From: an uncultured Tateyamaria sp.
Lineage (GTDB): Bacteria; Pseudomonadota; Alphaproteobacteria; Rhodobacterales; Rhodobacteraceae
Direction of reading: 5' to 3'
Assembly: GCF_947497045.1 (NCBI RefSeq)
Contig: NZ_CANMEU010000001.1
Coordinates: 1-64,000 of the forward strand
DNA: 64,000 bases
The notes beneath the pieces were generated by a model. That model made no database searches. It saw only the letters and a program-made list of their open reading frames with translations, and was not told where the DNA came from. A program made the position numbers and the translations under genes. Below, one piece after another: positions 8,041-16,524 of the stretch; positions within the stretch are counted from its first letter, which is position 1, and every line of letters begins with the position of its first letter.

Positions 8041-8671
8041 TAAAACAACGCTCTAATTGCTTTATGTGATAACGCCATCCAGCAACCGCTGCGACCGCTT
8101 TCTAAAACCCAATGAACTCAACGCACTGCGCCCAAGTATCATGTTCTGTGTAATATGTGATAAGTCAGAACCTGTGACGCAAATGCGCGATCCATTGGCC
8201 AAGTCCGATATCGGACAAACACGCAAGAACATGTTTTTTCCACTGGAAAGTCGCCGCTAAAAGTTTCGCGAAGAAAGTTTTTCCGAGTTCTTACAAGCAA
8301 ACACAGCCAGTGATCACCCACAAAAAAAGCAGAACCGTGAAGTCCTGCTTGATATCGATCCATGCTACAAAACGCTGAGTGCCACAGCGTGTAAAGCATC
8401 CATGTTGTTGATGTGCTGTCATGTCCAAGCTGCTGTAAATGCTTGATTATCATGTTCAGCGGTTCTTGAGTTCTTTGAATGTGAACATGCTGACTTTATG
8501 ATCTGTGAACTTTGCATGAGTAACAATTGCGTCGGTCTCAAACCGCGCAATCCCACCGTTCCTGCAATGTTACTTTGTTGGTCAAACACCTGCGTGTAAC
8601 GCTCAATGTTTGAACCGTGCCAACTGATGTTGATGGCCAGTACTTCCAACCAAGTTGCGTTTCAAAAAACT
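8041..8671. other. intergenic stretch without a convincing gene
   Basis: About 630 bases between the FimB-like recombinase and the Rep-like gene. Open frames here (for example 8419-8649 minus, TTG start) lack ribosome-binding sites and recognisable motifs. The stretch holds a perfect 14-base palindrome GTCCGATATCGGAC at 8203-8216, which overlaps the 8209-8230 segment related to 6229-6250. A regulatory or replication-origin role is possible. Confidence 0.4.
8203..8216. promoter_or_regulatory. 14-bp perfect palindrome, candidate operator or origin site
   Basis: GTCCGATATCGGAC is fully self-complementary. It runs into a 22-base segment (8209-8230) similar to the one in front of the HTH regulator at 6229-6250, so the same protein may bind both. 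Only the sequence symmetry and the repetition are observed. Confidence 0.4.
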
Positions 8672-9163
8672 TTAGGCCGCCGCCATAAATTCTCGCGCCG
8701 TAAAGCACTGACGCTCAAAGAACCGATCTTTGTAAAATTCTTTCGTGCAATATTCCGACAAACCGCCAGCATTATCGACGTCTTTGATAACAACCGACCC
8801 ACTTGGACACAGCTTTCGCCAAATCCGATTTGCATGCATCTGCAATCCAAACCTGTTGCAATATGGCCTGTTGATCAACGCTTGCACATGTATGTTTGTG
8901 TGCTCGTGTTCGACGTAAAACAGACCGTCAATGCGCTGTTCAGCATCAACATGCATAAAACCACGCTTGCCGTGCTTCCATTGATCCATGCCACGCAAAA
9001 ACCGACGTGTCAGATTTTGCACCCGCCCAATCGACATCTGCTGGTTCGTCGCCAGTGTTAAAAATAGCTCCGGTTCCAGCTGCTGTGCAAACTGCTTGTA
9101 CGCAGCGCGTAGCCGTTCCTTGTCCATATAAATTCGTTTCTGCATGACCTCAGTATACGCCAT
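8672..9163 (-). CDS. HUH-type rolling-circle Rep-like protein
   Basis: 163 aa from the ATG at 9161-9163, preceded by GGAGG 5 bases upstream; the ATG at 9181 has no ribosome-binding site. Three motifs in the right order suggest an HUH endonuclease (residues counted from 9181): motif I-like F-L-T-L around 40, motif II N-I-H98-V-Q100-A-L (an HUQ variant), and motif III E-Y144-C-T-K147 (YxxK) with a single candidate Tyr. Such proteins nick a double-strand origin to start rolling-circle replication. The length is short, so it may be a minimal nickase or a C-terminally reduced Rep. It is transcribed away from the hairpin at 9257-9275. Confidence 0.6.
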   Translation of the reverse strand: MAYTEVMQKRIYMDKERLRAAYKQFAQQLEPELFLTLATNQQMSIGRVQNLTRRFLRGMDQWKHGKRGFMHVDAEQRIDGLFYVEHEHTNIHVQALINRPYCNRFGLQMHANRIWRKLCPSGSVVIKDVDNAGGLSEYCTKEFYKDRFFERQCFTAREFMAAA

Positions 9164-9256
9164 CTTGCCCTCCGCATTCATTATTTAAATCGACGAGCAT
9201 GACGCCGTAATCCACGTCATCCGACTGCCCGTCTTCGATAAATATATTTATGCAGA

Positions 9257-9275
9257 GCAGCTGTTTCGCAGCTGC
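9257..9275. repeat. inverted repeat upstream of the Rep-like gene
   Basis: GCAGCTG-TTTCG-CAGCTGC is a perfect 7-bp stem with a 5-base loop, just downstream of an AT-rich run (AAATATATTTA). It lies between the divergent Rep-like gene and DUF6626-like copy 2. The position suits a nick-site hairpin or an operator; neither is shown. Confidence 0.4.
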
Positions 9276-9301
9276 CTATTACGCCAAAACGGAGCCACAG
9301 A

Positions 9302-9664
9302 ATGCGATACAGCGAGATCAACCAAACCCAACTACTACAGGACGCCTTTCACTGCTATCGACGCAACAACTTGGTGATATCTCAACGCAGCTTTTCCCGC
9401 CGCATATTGGGCAAACCACCATCCTACTACTCCAGCATGATCGCCCGTAATCGCAAACCATCACGCCACGTCCTGCAAACGCTGCTGAACGTCACAAAGA
9501 CCATACTGGCCACGTTCCTTGGCAATCCGCATTTCGGCAAACCATACGCGGTGAACCTAAATCACGCTTACGAAGAACTCGAAGCTATTGTTGAACAGGT
9601 TAGCGTTCAGCTGGATATCGGATGTGTGGTCGAGAATATCAAAGCAGGATCGGCTTGTAGCTAA
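9302..9664 (+). CDS. DUF6626-like small protein, copy 2 (complete)
   Basis: 120 aa, complete. The N-terminal half (F-S-R-R-I-L-G-K-P-P-S-Y-Y-S-S-M) has the look of a DNA-binding or regulator-like fold; the family assignment is from memory. It matches the partial gene at 1-240 almost to the end, but the last residues differ: E-N-I-K-A-G-S-A-C-S here, E-N-L-E-R in copy 1. Here it overlaps the convergent immunity gene by 26 bases. The point where the copies diverge coincides with the edge of the adjacent immunity gene, which suggests a recombination boundary. Confidence 0.65.
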   Translation: MRYSEINQTQLLQDAFHCYRRNNLVISQRSFSRRILGKPPSYYSSMIARNRKPSRHVLQTLLNVTKTILATFLGNPHFGKPYAVNLNHAYEELEAIVEQVSVQLDIGCVVENIKAGSACS

Positions 9665-9857
9665 ACGCTTTCTCTACAATTTCTTCTGGCGTCATTTCCG
9701 GCATGTGATCAACCATGTAATCCCAATAGTTTGGGTCTGGCAAAATTCTATCGAGCTCCAAGACAATGCTTTGTTGCCTTTCGTCAGATGCAGAACCTGT
9801 GCGCATTTCAGCAATCAAACTCACCGCATAATCTCTTTCCCCAAGGTTTTCGTTCAT
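9639..9857 (-). CDS. cdiI: CdiI-like immunity protein for the CdiA toxin
   Basis: 72 aa, small and acidic. The tail (D-P-N-Y-W-D-Y, T-P-E-E-I-V-E-K-A, Y-K-P-I) resembles bacteriocin-type immunity proteins that inhibit HNH nucleases; this is my reading, not a search result. The gene starts 2 bases after the cdiA stop, with an AGAGGA ribosome-binding site inside the end of cdiA, the position expected of the cognate cdiI. It should bind and neutralise the HNH nuclease at the CdiA C-terminus. It overlaps the convergent DUF6626-like gene by 26 bases. Confidence 0.65.
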   Translation of the reverse strand: MNENLGERDYAVSLIAEMRTGSASDERQQSIVLELDRILPDPNYWDYMVDHMPEMTPEEIVEKAFSYKPILL

Positions 9858-9859
9858 AG

Positions 9860-12800
9860 TTATTTTCCTCTAATGTGATTTAGCGGTGTACGGATAACGA
9901 TGTTATTCAAATCATATACGTTTCCGCCGTTTTGAAGCTCTTGATTGTGGTCAAGTTCGTATTTGATCCGCCCGCCTTGCTGTTGGGTACGTACAGCGTA
10001 TGGTGCCCGGCCCGCTTGCATTTCACGTAAACTGTCAGCACCGAATTGACGGCGCAGGTTTGGATCATTTGCTGCCGTTCTCCAAAATTCCTGCCTGAAC
10101 TCGTCGAAATTGTTGAACCGTTTACCCGCCATTTGTTCGGCAACTTGACTGGGCACTCGACCTGCATTGCCACTGGTCCCACGTAGCCAAGTATCGCCCT
10201 GCCCAATTGTTGGTAAGTTTCCACCATGTGAAGCGACACCAGGTTCTGCTCTTCTTGCTGATCCAACCGATGTTGGTTTTGGTAAAAGCAACACATCATC
10301 TGTTCTATTTGTAGCCCCCCCCGCCGCAGTTTCCACCACGGTATCGACAGCACGTTTGACATCATCGCCGCCGCGCCGACTGACCCAGCCCAGCACTGCC
10401 ATCACGGTCTTGTCGCCCGGAATGGCGGCTCCGACGCCCCAGGCAACTCCAGCCTCGACGCCGTATTCCAGTGAGGCCGCCATAAACGCGTCGCAGTCGG
10501 CACGCCCCTTCGTTTGCTGGCACGTCAGCCCAAGCTCGGCAATCTGTTTGGCCTCTACCGCTGTGATGATCACATCGGCGGCTGTGGCTCCAAATATGGC
10601 CGCCGCGACGAGATACCCGCAATATATGGCAGCCGGTCCAAGGCAGTTATTGTCGTAGTCGAGCACAGCCGCATGCGCGGTGGCATAGACGTTGTCCGCC
10701 TCGCCGCCCGAAACAAAATAGCCAGCTAGGGCCCCAACCAGTTCAACGCGATTGCGGTGCTCTTCAAGGTTATCGGCTCCGAGGGACAGTTCACTGGTTG
10801 TTACGATCTCTGCAACCAGTGACCCAAGCGCGCCCGACCCGCAGCTTGCACCCTGCGCTTCGGCGGCGAGACAATTGATTGTGGCTTTGGCAACCAGCTT
10901 CTCGATCGAGAAGCGGTCGTGCCCGTAGATGTCGGACACGCCCTCAATGGCTGCTCCGGCGACGCCACTTGCAACATAGCTCACCACCGCGCCCAAAACG
11001 CCGTTGCCAAAATCGGTTCCGTAGGCCGCTGAGGCGACCCCGGACGAGATGGCCCCATCCAAGCCTGCGTTCAGCAGCCCGGACACTGTCAGCTGGCTCG
11101 ACCCGAAGCCATCAATCAACGCGTCGTTGAACGGATGCCCATTTGGGAAGTTTATGTCGATTCCGGAGGTGAGCCCTGCACTCAGCCCCGCAAATGCGGC
11201 CCCTTCCACGATCTCGCCGATATCGAAGTTACCCGTCACGACCCCTTCGACCGATCCGACGATGGCGTGGCTGACAAAGGCGTCGACCCCCGTTGCCAGC
11301 CAGCCTGCGGGGACGTTCAGAAGGCTTTGTGCGATCCCAACAGTGCCGACCGCCCCGACCCAATTGCCCACCGCGATGCTCGCAAGCGCCTTGAAGGCGG
11401 GGCTGATGGCCACGGTCTCTTCGTAAAAATACGTGTGCTGCAGGTCTTGTTCGACAAGGCTCAGACCGTCGAGCGCCAGCAGCTCTTCGGGGTAGAGGGC
11501 GCTGATATCGTCCGCGCCGAAGATCTGCGGCAGCGTGTAGCCTTGCGCCGTTGTCGCCCCCCGCTCGGCAGGGCTGTCGATCCCGTCGGTGGCGTCCGAA
11601 TAGACCACCAGCGTTGTCGTCCCGGCCACGTCAAATGCGATTGTGTTCCCGGCAAAGGACGTATGCGTGACCGTCTCGTCAAACGAGCGCTCCACTTCGG
11701 TGGCGATGGTCACAAGCCCGGTATTGTTTTCGGAGAACCGGGTCTCAAGCGTGCTGACAGCACCCTCGATCACCAGATCGGCCCCGCTGGAGATGGTCAG
11801 CGTGCCCTCGGCCCCAAGGCGCGCGCCGATCAGTGCCGTGTTGTCCGCCGAGACGACGCTCAGGTCCAGTCCAGCCAGCACGTCGGTGCCGGTCGTGATC
11901 TCCTGACGCACGAAGGATGATCTGTCCGAGCTGAGCAACCCCCCGAACCGGGACCGGCTGCGCTGTTCGCGATCCTGCTGCACATCCGTGATCGTGCCGA
12001 GCCGGACCTGCCCCAGCTCGGAGGCCAGCGTGATGTTTCCGGCGCGGCTGTCAAAGCTGGAGCCTGCCGTGATCAGATCGCCCGCGCTGGTGGTGCCTGC
12101 CACGACGCTGATGTCGCCATCGGCCGTGATCTGCGTGCCAGCGTTGGTCACGCTCAGCCGGTCAATCGCGATCCGCTTTTCCGACAGCAGTCCGCTGAAT
12201 TCGTAGTCGTAAGTGGAGGTTTCGATGTCCTGGGCTGCGGTCAGGACGATATCGCGGGCCGCTTGCACGCTGACATTGCCTGCGCTGTTGATCACCGTGC
12301 CGACAAATTCCGCGTCAACCCCGCTGGTAATTGCGACATCGCCGCCCGTTTGCAGGCTCGTGACGTTGGCAACGCTGGTAAACAGGGTTTCCGACCAGTT
12401 GCGCCCTGTTCGCGCTTGATCAAGCACGGCGCTTTGGGCTCCAAAAATGACGTTGCCAGCGGCATTGATGGTTGCGGACCCGGCGACGGCGACACGCGCG
12501 GCTGACAGGGTCGTATCGCCAAGAGAGGTCAGCGACAGCTCACCGCCGATCACGAGCTCCGGCAGGTCCAGACTGACGACCCGGCTGGTCTGGTTGGCCC
12601 AGTCATAGGTGCGGTCGGTCTCGGCCGCCGCGATGGAGATGTCTCGGACGGCAACAATTCGGGTCGATCCCCGTGAGGTGATATCCGTGCCGTGCAGGAT
12701 GACGTTCTCGGCTGCATTCAAGGCCAGATCGCCACCCGATATCGCACCGCCCCGCAGCGCAAGGGAACCCGATGTGGCTTGCAGGATCAGATCGTCGGCA

Positions 12801-15800
12801 GCCGCAAAGACGCCGTTGTCGCCGATGATGTTGCCCGCAGTGATGGAAAGGTCTGCGCCAGCGCCCGCAGGGATGACCGGCAGGGCCACCGTTCGCAAGG
12901 TCCGTGGCGTGCGGGGCGCGAGGGGGATGGACAGGGCACCTTGGCCATTCAGCAGCAGATCGCTTGGGGCAACATAGTTGGTCGGCGTGGTGACGAGCGT
13001 GGTAAAGTCGGTCTCGAGCGACGCCGACAAGTCGGCGCGGGCCTGGTCGGACAGGACACCGACAGGGGGGGCGCGAGGCGCGTTGTTGGCGCTGGCCTCG
13101 TCGCCGCTGTTGCCATTCTGGACCAACTCATCTCGGTATTGCAGGCGATCCACGTCCATCAGGGCGTTCGACGTCAGGAACGCAGCCAATGAGGCGCTGT
13201 CGTCCCCTTGCGTCGTGCCTTCCTTCAGCATGTCGGCGATGGTGCTGGCGCTGTCCTCGGGCGCAATCAAGTCGGCGAGGTTGGCGGACACGGATGTTGG
13301 CCCGGCAAAGGTGCCATTGGGCAAGGCAGTGTCTGTGGGTGCCGCAATGGCTGCAAAGACCGGGGCTGCGATCACATCCGTCACTTGCAAGCCCGGTATA
13401 GCGGTTGATCCCGCCTCGATCCGCCCGTTGTTGACGACGCCACCTGCGTTGATGTCCACTGCACCGCCGCCGAGGATGTCACCGATCAGGCGCGATGGGC
13501 CAGACGGCGTGACAATATCAACCGCGCTGACGTTGTATGTAACACTCGAGACCTGTCGGTTTCCATCGTTCTGGCTCGTGACCGGAGCGGTTGTGCGGGT
13601 GATCCGGACTTCGAATGCGTTGGACGTGCCCACATACCCTGTTTGGTTCACTTTGGCGGCTGTGACGTCGACGGCACCCGATGCCGCGATCAGCCCGGCG
13701 TCATTTGACACCTGCCCCGCCAGCGTCAGGTTCAAACCGCCACCCGAGACAATCTCGGGGCGCGCGCCTTGCGAGATCACTTCGGTGCCTGATGCCCACC
13801 TTAAGCGCCCGCCTCCGAACCCGACCGGGTAGGAGCCGCAGGTCGCGTTGTCCAGGTCACTCTGAGATATGAAGTCAGAGCTTATGGACCGGGAACACCC
13901 TTCCGGCGGCAGCGATCCGGACCAGGACCGTGCCGCCCCGTTCACCGTTACTGTCGTCGGAACGCTTCGCGTACTCACGCTGACATATCTGTTTTCAAGG
14001 GCTTGCGCCGAAATCACCAGACCTGCATCCGCCTCGATCAGGGCCGAGATATTCCGCACAGTACCATTTTCAGCGAACAGCCCCATCAGACCGCTGGATT
14101 TCAACACGGACTGACTGTTGATGATGTCGCCATCTGTGATCAGGGTCAGCGCGCCACGGCTTTGCAGATGGCCGTAGTTGGTGATGGAGTCCGCCAGCTC
14201 GAGGTAAAGGTCCGTGCCCACTTCGACCCGCTGGTTGCTGGCAATGCTCAGGCCCCCGGATGCCAGAATAATCGCAAGCCGGTTCCCGGCCTCGATCCGG
14301 GTGAACTGTGCCGCATTCAGCCCGCCGGTAATGGATTGAGCGTCAATGATCAGCCCATCCCGCGCGCTCAGATCAAGCCCGCTACCCAAGGCGAGCGCGT
14401 TGGCCGCCAGAATGTCGACGTTTTCAGCCTGAACGGCACCGTTCAATATGCTTGCACCGCCCAAGGTAAATTGCGCAAGACCCGCGCTTTTGAAGGTCCC
14501 TTGGGTCGACAACGCGCCCCCTGTCTCGACAAGCAATTGGCCACCCGCATGCACAATGGCGCTTGCGATGTCGGTGTATCCGCCTGCGCGCAGGCTGATG
14601 TCTTGTGCCGAAACAAGCCCCGTGTTTGTCAGCGTACCGCCTGCGGTCAGCGTGGCAGTGTCCGTGGCCGACAGGATGCCGGAGTTCGCAAATGCCCCCC
14701 CTGCGCTGGCAACGATCTGCGCGCCGCGCACTGCAGCGGCATTGGACAGGCTTGTTGTTGCACTCAGCGTCAGGCCCGCGTCGGATGTCACTTTGCCAGA
14801 CAGATCAAGGTCGGTGCCCGTCAGCGCCACCTGACCACCATAGAGCAGCGCAGTCGGGCCGACCGTCAGAGCAGCCGCATTGACGTCCAATCGGGTGCGC
14901 CCGGCCATGCCGCCGGTGATCAGGGCCGTGCCTGTCACGTCCGCATCAACCACCCCGCCCTCGACCGTGCCCGACACCGTCAGATCGTCCGCAGTAACGG
15001 CAAGCGCCTCTTCGATATCCAGAACGCCCGCTGCGACGACACTGTCCGCCGTTGCGCTGAAGGTTTTGCCTTGAACCGCCGAAGTACCCGTCAATGTGAC
15101 CGACGGACCGGCCATCATATCGACCGCCCCATCAACATCTGCCTGACCTGCAAACTGGACCGTGTCCGCAGCCCCAAGCGATGCAGACCCCGCAAACAGT
15201 TTTGCACCCGCCGCCACCTCCACCGCGCCAAGGCTGGATCTGATCGACAAGGCGTCCTGCGCGATCAACGCGCCTTCGATCCGGGCGAGGCCCGAGCTTT
15301 CCAGTGTGATCGCACCGCCTCTGGCCTCACCGGTGAAGGTCAGGTTGTCGTTTGTTGCCGTGATATCAATCAGATCACCGGTTTCAGAGGTGATCGACCC
15401 CTCAAGCACCAGCGGGCCTTGATTGCGGATGCTGACGCGATTGCGGCTACGGATCTGCGGGGTGTAGCTGCCGGATGGGGCACCCAATGTCAGACGTCCA
15501 TCGGCCCGGATGGCAATATCCGAAGACGAGGCCATCTCGCCATTCAGACGCACGCCCACGCCATTCTCGGTGGCAACCAGCCGGATCGCGTTGGCATACA
15601 TTCCGCCAAGGGCGGCAACATCAACGGCCAAGGCAGGCGCCGGGCCTGCGCCCGCCTGCTCGGTTATGCCCGATGTCTCTCCAGTATCGGGATTGTAGGA
15701 CCAGTCGTAATCGACCTGATTGGCCCCGGCCACGATGTTCAGGCGATCACCACGCATCGCGCCATAGACCTGTGCGGCGCGTGCGATCACATCCACGCGC

Positions 15801-16405
15801 GAGGCGTCGGACAAGGCCACGCGGTTTTCCGGGTTCAACCCACCGGCACCAATCGTGACCGTCCCCTGGTGTACATCAAACCCCGAAAGACTGCCGTTTG
15901 CACCAAATTGCGGGGAGCCGGTGGTCAAGGTCGCCCGGCCCGTGTTGATGAACCCGCAGCCGTTGCAGGTGATCCCGAACTCATTGGCCAGAACCATGTC
16001 CATGCTCGGCCCGGCCACTTCCAGAATACCGGTCAGTTGCGTCGCGTTTCCGCCCACAACCTCCCCGATCCACAGGTCCGCCTCGCGACCGGGGCTCAGG
16101 TTTGCGTTGCCTTCGACAAATCCGCCCAATGTGGTGCCGGTTATGGTGGCTGAGTTGTTGACGATCAGATCGCCTGCCTGAAAATCTGAATACCGGTCAT
16201 GGGAGACGCCAGCGGCGTTGGGCGTGCTGATGTTCAGCACCGTTGTGCCGTTTTGCGACATATCCACATGCGGCCGGGGCCCGCCGCCTGGGCTGACCAA
16301 CGTGATGGACTGGGCCTGCGCCAACACAGGTTGTACAGCCAGCACAACGCTCAGCACACATGAGACGATCCGACCGAATTTCCGACGCACTTGCACGTAC
16401 ATCAT
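9860..16405 (-). CDS. cdiA: CdiA-like two-partner-secretion exoprotein with HNH nuclease tip
   Basis: 2,181 aa from the ATG at 16403-16405; AAAGGGG lies 5 bases upstream, so the GTG at 16411 is less likely. Signal peptide about 1-32. The TPS secretion domain follows (V-L-N-I-S-T-P-N-A-A-G-V-S-H-D-R-Y-S-D-F near 60; N-E-F-G-I-T-C-N-G-C-G-F near 145). A long beta-helical region of hemagglutinin-type repeats covers about 250-1550, then a DUF637-like hydrophobic region about 1700-1900. The usual VENN pretoxin motif is degenerate (D-Y-D-N-N-C). The last 150 residues are a nuclease tip with E-L-D-H-N-Q-E-L, N-N-I-V-I and a final N-H-I. The tip is AT-richer than the scaffold, and a G8 run in the coding strand (10315-10322) marks the junction. 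The protein is delivered by CdiB and presumably kills neighbours lacking the immunity protein. Confidence 0.85.
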   Translation of the reverse strand: MMYVQVRRKFGRIVSCVLSVVLAVQPVLAQAQSITLVSPGGGPRPHVDMSQNGTTVLNISTPNAAGVSHDRYSDFQAGDLIVNNSATITGTTLGGFVEGNANLSPGREADLWIGEVVGGNATQLTGILEVAGPSMDMVLANEFGITCNGCGFINTGRATLTTGSPQFGANGSLSGFDVHQGTVTIGAGGLNPENRVALSDASRVDVIARAAQVYGAMRGDRLNIVAGANQVDYDWSYNPDTGETSGITEQAGAGPAPALAVDVAALGGMYANAIRLVATENGVGVRLNGEMASSSDIAIRADGRLTLGAPSGSYTPQIRSRNRVSIRNQGPLVLEGSITSETGDLIDITATNDNLTFTGEARGGAITLESSGLARIEGALIAQDALSIRSSLGAVEVAAGAKLFAGSASLGAADTVQFAGQADVDGAVDMMAGPSVTLTGTSAVQGKTFSATADSVVAAGVLDIEEALAVTADDLTVSGTVEGGVVDADVTGTALITGGMAGRTRLDVNAAALTVGPTALLYGGQVALTGTDLDLSGKVTSDAGLTLSATTSLSNAAAVRGAQIVASAGGAFANSGILSATDTATLTAGGTLTNTGLVSAQDISLRAGGYTDIASAIVHAGGQLLVETGGALSTQGTFKSAGLAQFTLGGASILNGAVQAENVDILAANALALGSGLDLSARDGLIIDAQSITGGLNAAQFTRIEAGNRLAIILASGGLSIASNQRVEVGTDLYLELADSITNYGHLQSRGALTLITDGDIINSQSVLKSSGLMGLFAENGTVRNISALIEADAGLVISAQALENRYVSVSTRSVPTTVTVNGAARSWSGSLPPEGCSRSISSDFISQSDLDNATCGSYPVGFGGGRLRWASGTEVISQGARPEIVSGGGLNLTLAGQVSNDAGLIAASGAVDVTAAKVNQTGYVGTSNAFEVRITRTTAPVTSQNDGNRQVSSVTYNVSAVDIVTPSGPSRLIGDILGGGAVDINAGGVVNNGRIEAGSTAIPGLQVTDVIAAPVFAAIAAPTDTALPNGTFAGPTSVSANLADLIAPEDSASTIADMLKEGTTQGDDSASLAAFLTSNALMDVDRLQYRDELVQNGNSGDEASANNAPRAPPVGVLSDQARADLSASLETDFTTLVTTPTNYVAPSDLLLNGQGALSIPLAPRTPRTLRTVALPVIPAGAGADLSITAGNIIGDNGVFAAADDLILQATSGSLALRGGAISGGDLALNAAENVILHGTDITSRGSTRIVAVRDISIAAAETDRTYDWANQTSRVVSLDLPELVIGGELSLTSLGDTTLSAARVAVAGSATINAAGNVIFGAQSAVLDQARTGRNWSETLFTSVANVTSLQTGGDVAITSGVDAEFVGTVINSAGNVSVQAARDIVLTAAQDIETSTYDYEFSGLLSEKRIAIDRLSVTNAGTQITADGDISVVAGTTSAGDLITAGSSFDSRAGNITLASELGQVRLGTITDVQQDREQRSRSRFGGLLSSDRSSFVRQEITTGTDVLAGLDLSVVSADNTALIGARLGAEGTLTISSGADLVIEGAVSTLETRFSENNTGLVTIATEVERSFDETVTHTSFAGNTIAFDVAGTTTLVVYSDATDGIDSPAERGATTAQGYTLPQIFGADDISALYPEELLALDGLSLVEQDLQHTYFYEETVAISPAFKALASIAVGNWVGAVGTVGIAQSLLNVPAGWLATGVDAFVSHAIVGSVEGVVTGNFDIGEIVEGAAFAGLSAGLTSGIDINFPNGHPFNDALIDGFGSSQLTVSGLLNAGLDGAISSGVASAAYGTDFGNGVLGAVVSYVASGVAGAAIEGVSDIYGHDRFSIEKLVAKATINCLAAEAQGASCGSGALGSLVAEIVTTSELSLGADNLEEHRNRVELVGALAGYFVSGGEADNVYATAHAAVLDYDNNCLGPAAIYCGYLVAAAIFGATAADVIITAVEAKQIAELGLTCQQTKGRADCDAFMAASLEYGVEAGVAWGVGAAIPGDKTVMAVLGWVSRRGGDDVKRAVDTVVETAAGGATNRTDDVLLLPKPTSVGSARRAEPGVASHGGNLPTIGQGDTWLRGTSGNAGRVPSQVAEQMAGKRFNNFDEFRQEFWRTAANDPNLRRQFGADSLREMQAGRAPYAVRTQQQGGRIKYELDHNQELQNGGNVYDLNNIVIRTPLNHIRGK
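10315..10322 (-). repeat. G8 homopolymer inside cdiA at the scaffold-toxin junction
   Basis: Eight consecutive C on the plus strand (G on the coding strand) fall in codons for A-G-G-A-T-N-R, just upstream of the toxin-encoding tail. Tracts of this length are slippage-prone. A one-base change would remove the nuclease tip while leaving the adhesin-like scaffold. Only the tract is observed. Confidence 0.55.
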
Positions 16406-16524
16406 CCCCACCCCTTTGAACTGAGCCTAGGGGCACGGCCCCGCCAAGGCAACGGACCAGCAGGGAGGCCCAAGACCGAGGGCATCGCCTTGATGTCGAG
16501 AGGGGAATTGCGGGTACGCATCCG

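Noticed and set aside
8419-8649. 76-codon frame downstream of the Rep-like gene
   Set aside because: TTG start, no ribosome-binding site and no recognisable motif, so treated as noncoding.
13064-13071. G7 run in cdiA as a second phase-variation tract
   Set aside because: Seven bases in GC-rich DNA and far from the toxin junction; too weak to list separately.
14003-16153. 716-codon plus-strand frame opposite cdiA
   Set aside because: It is the reverse of a GC-rich repetitive gene; Arg/Gly/Gln-rich composition and no domain point to a shadow frame.
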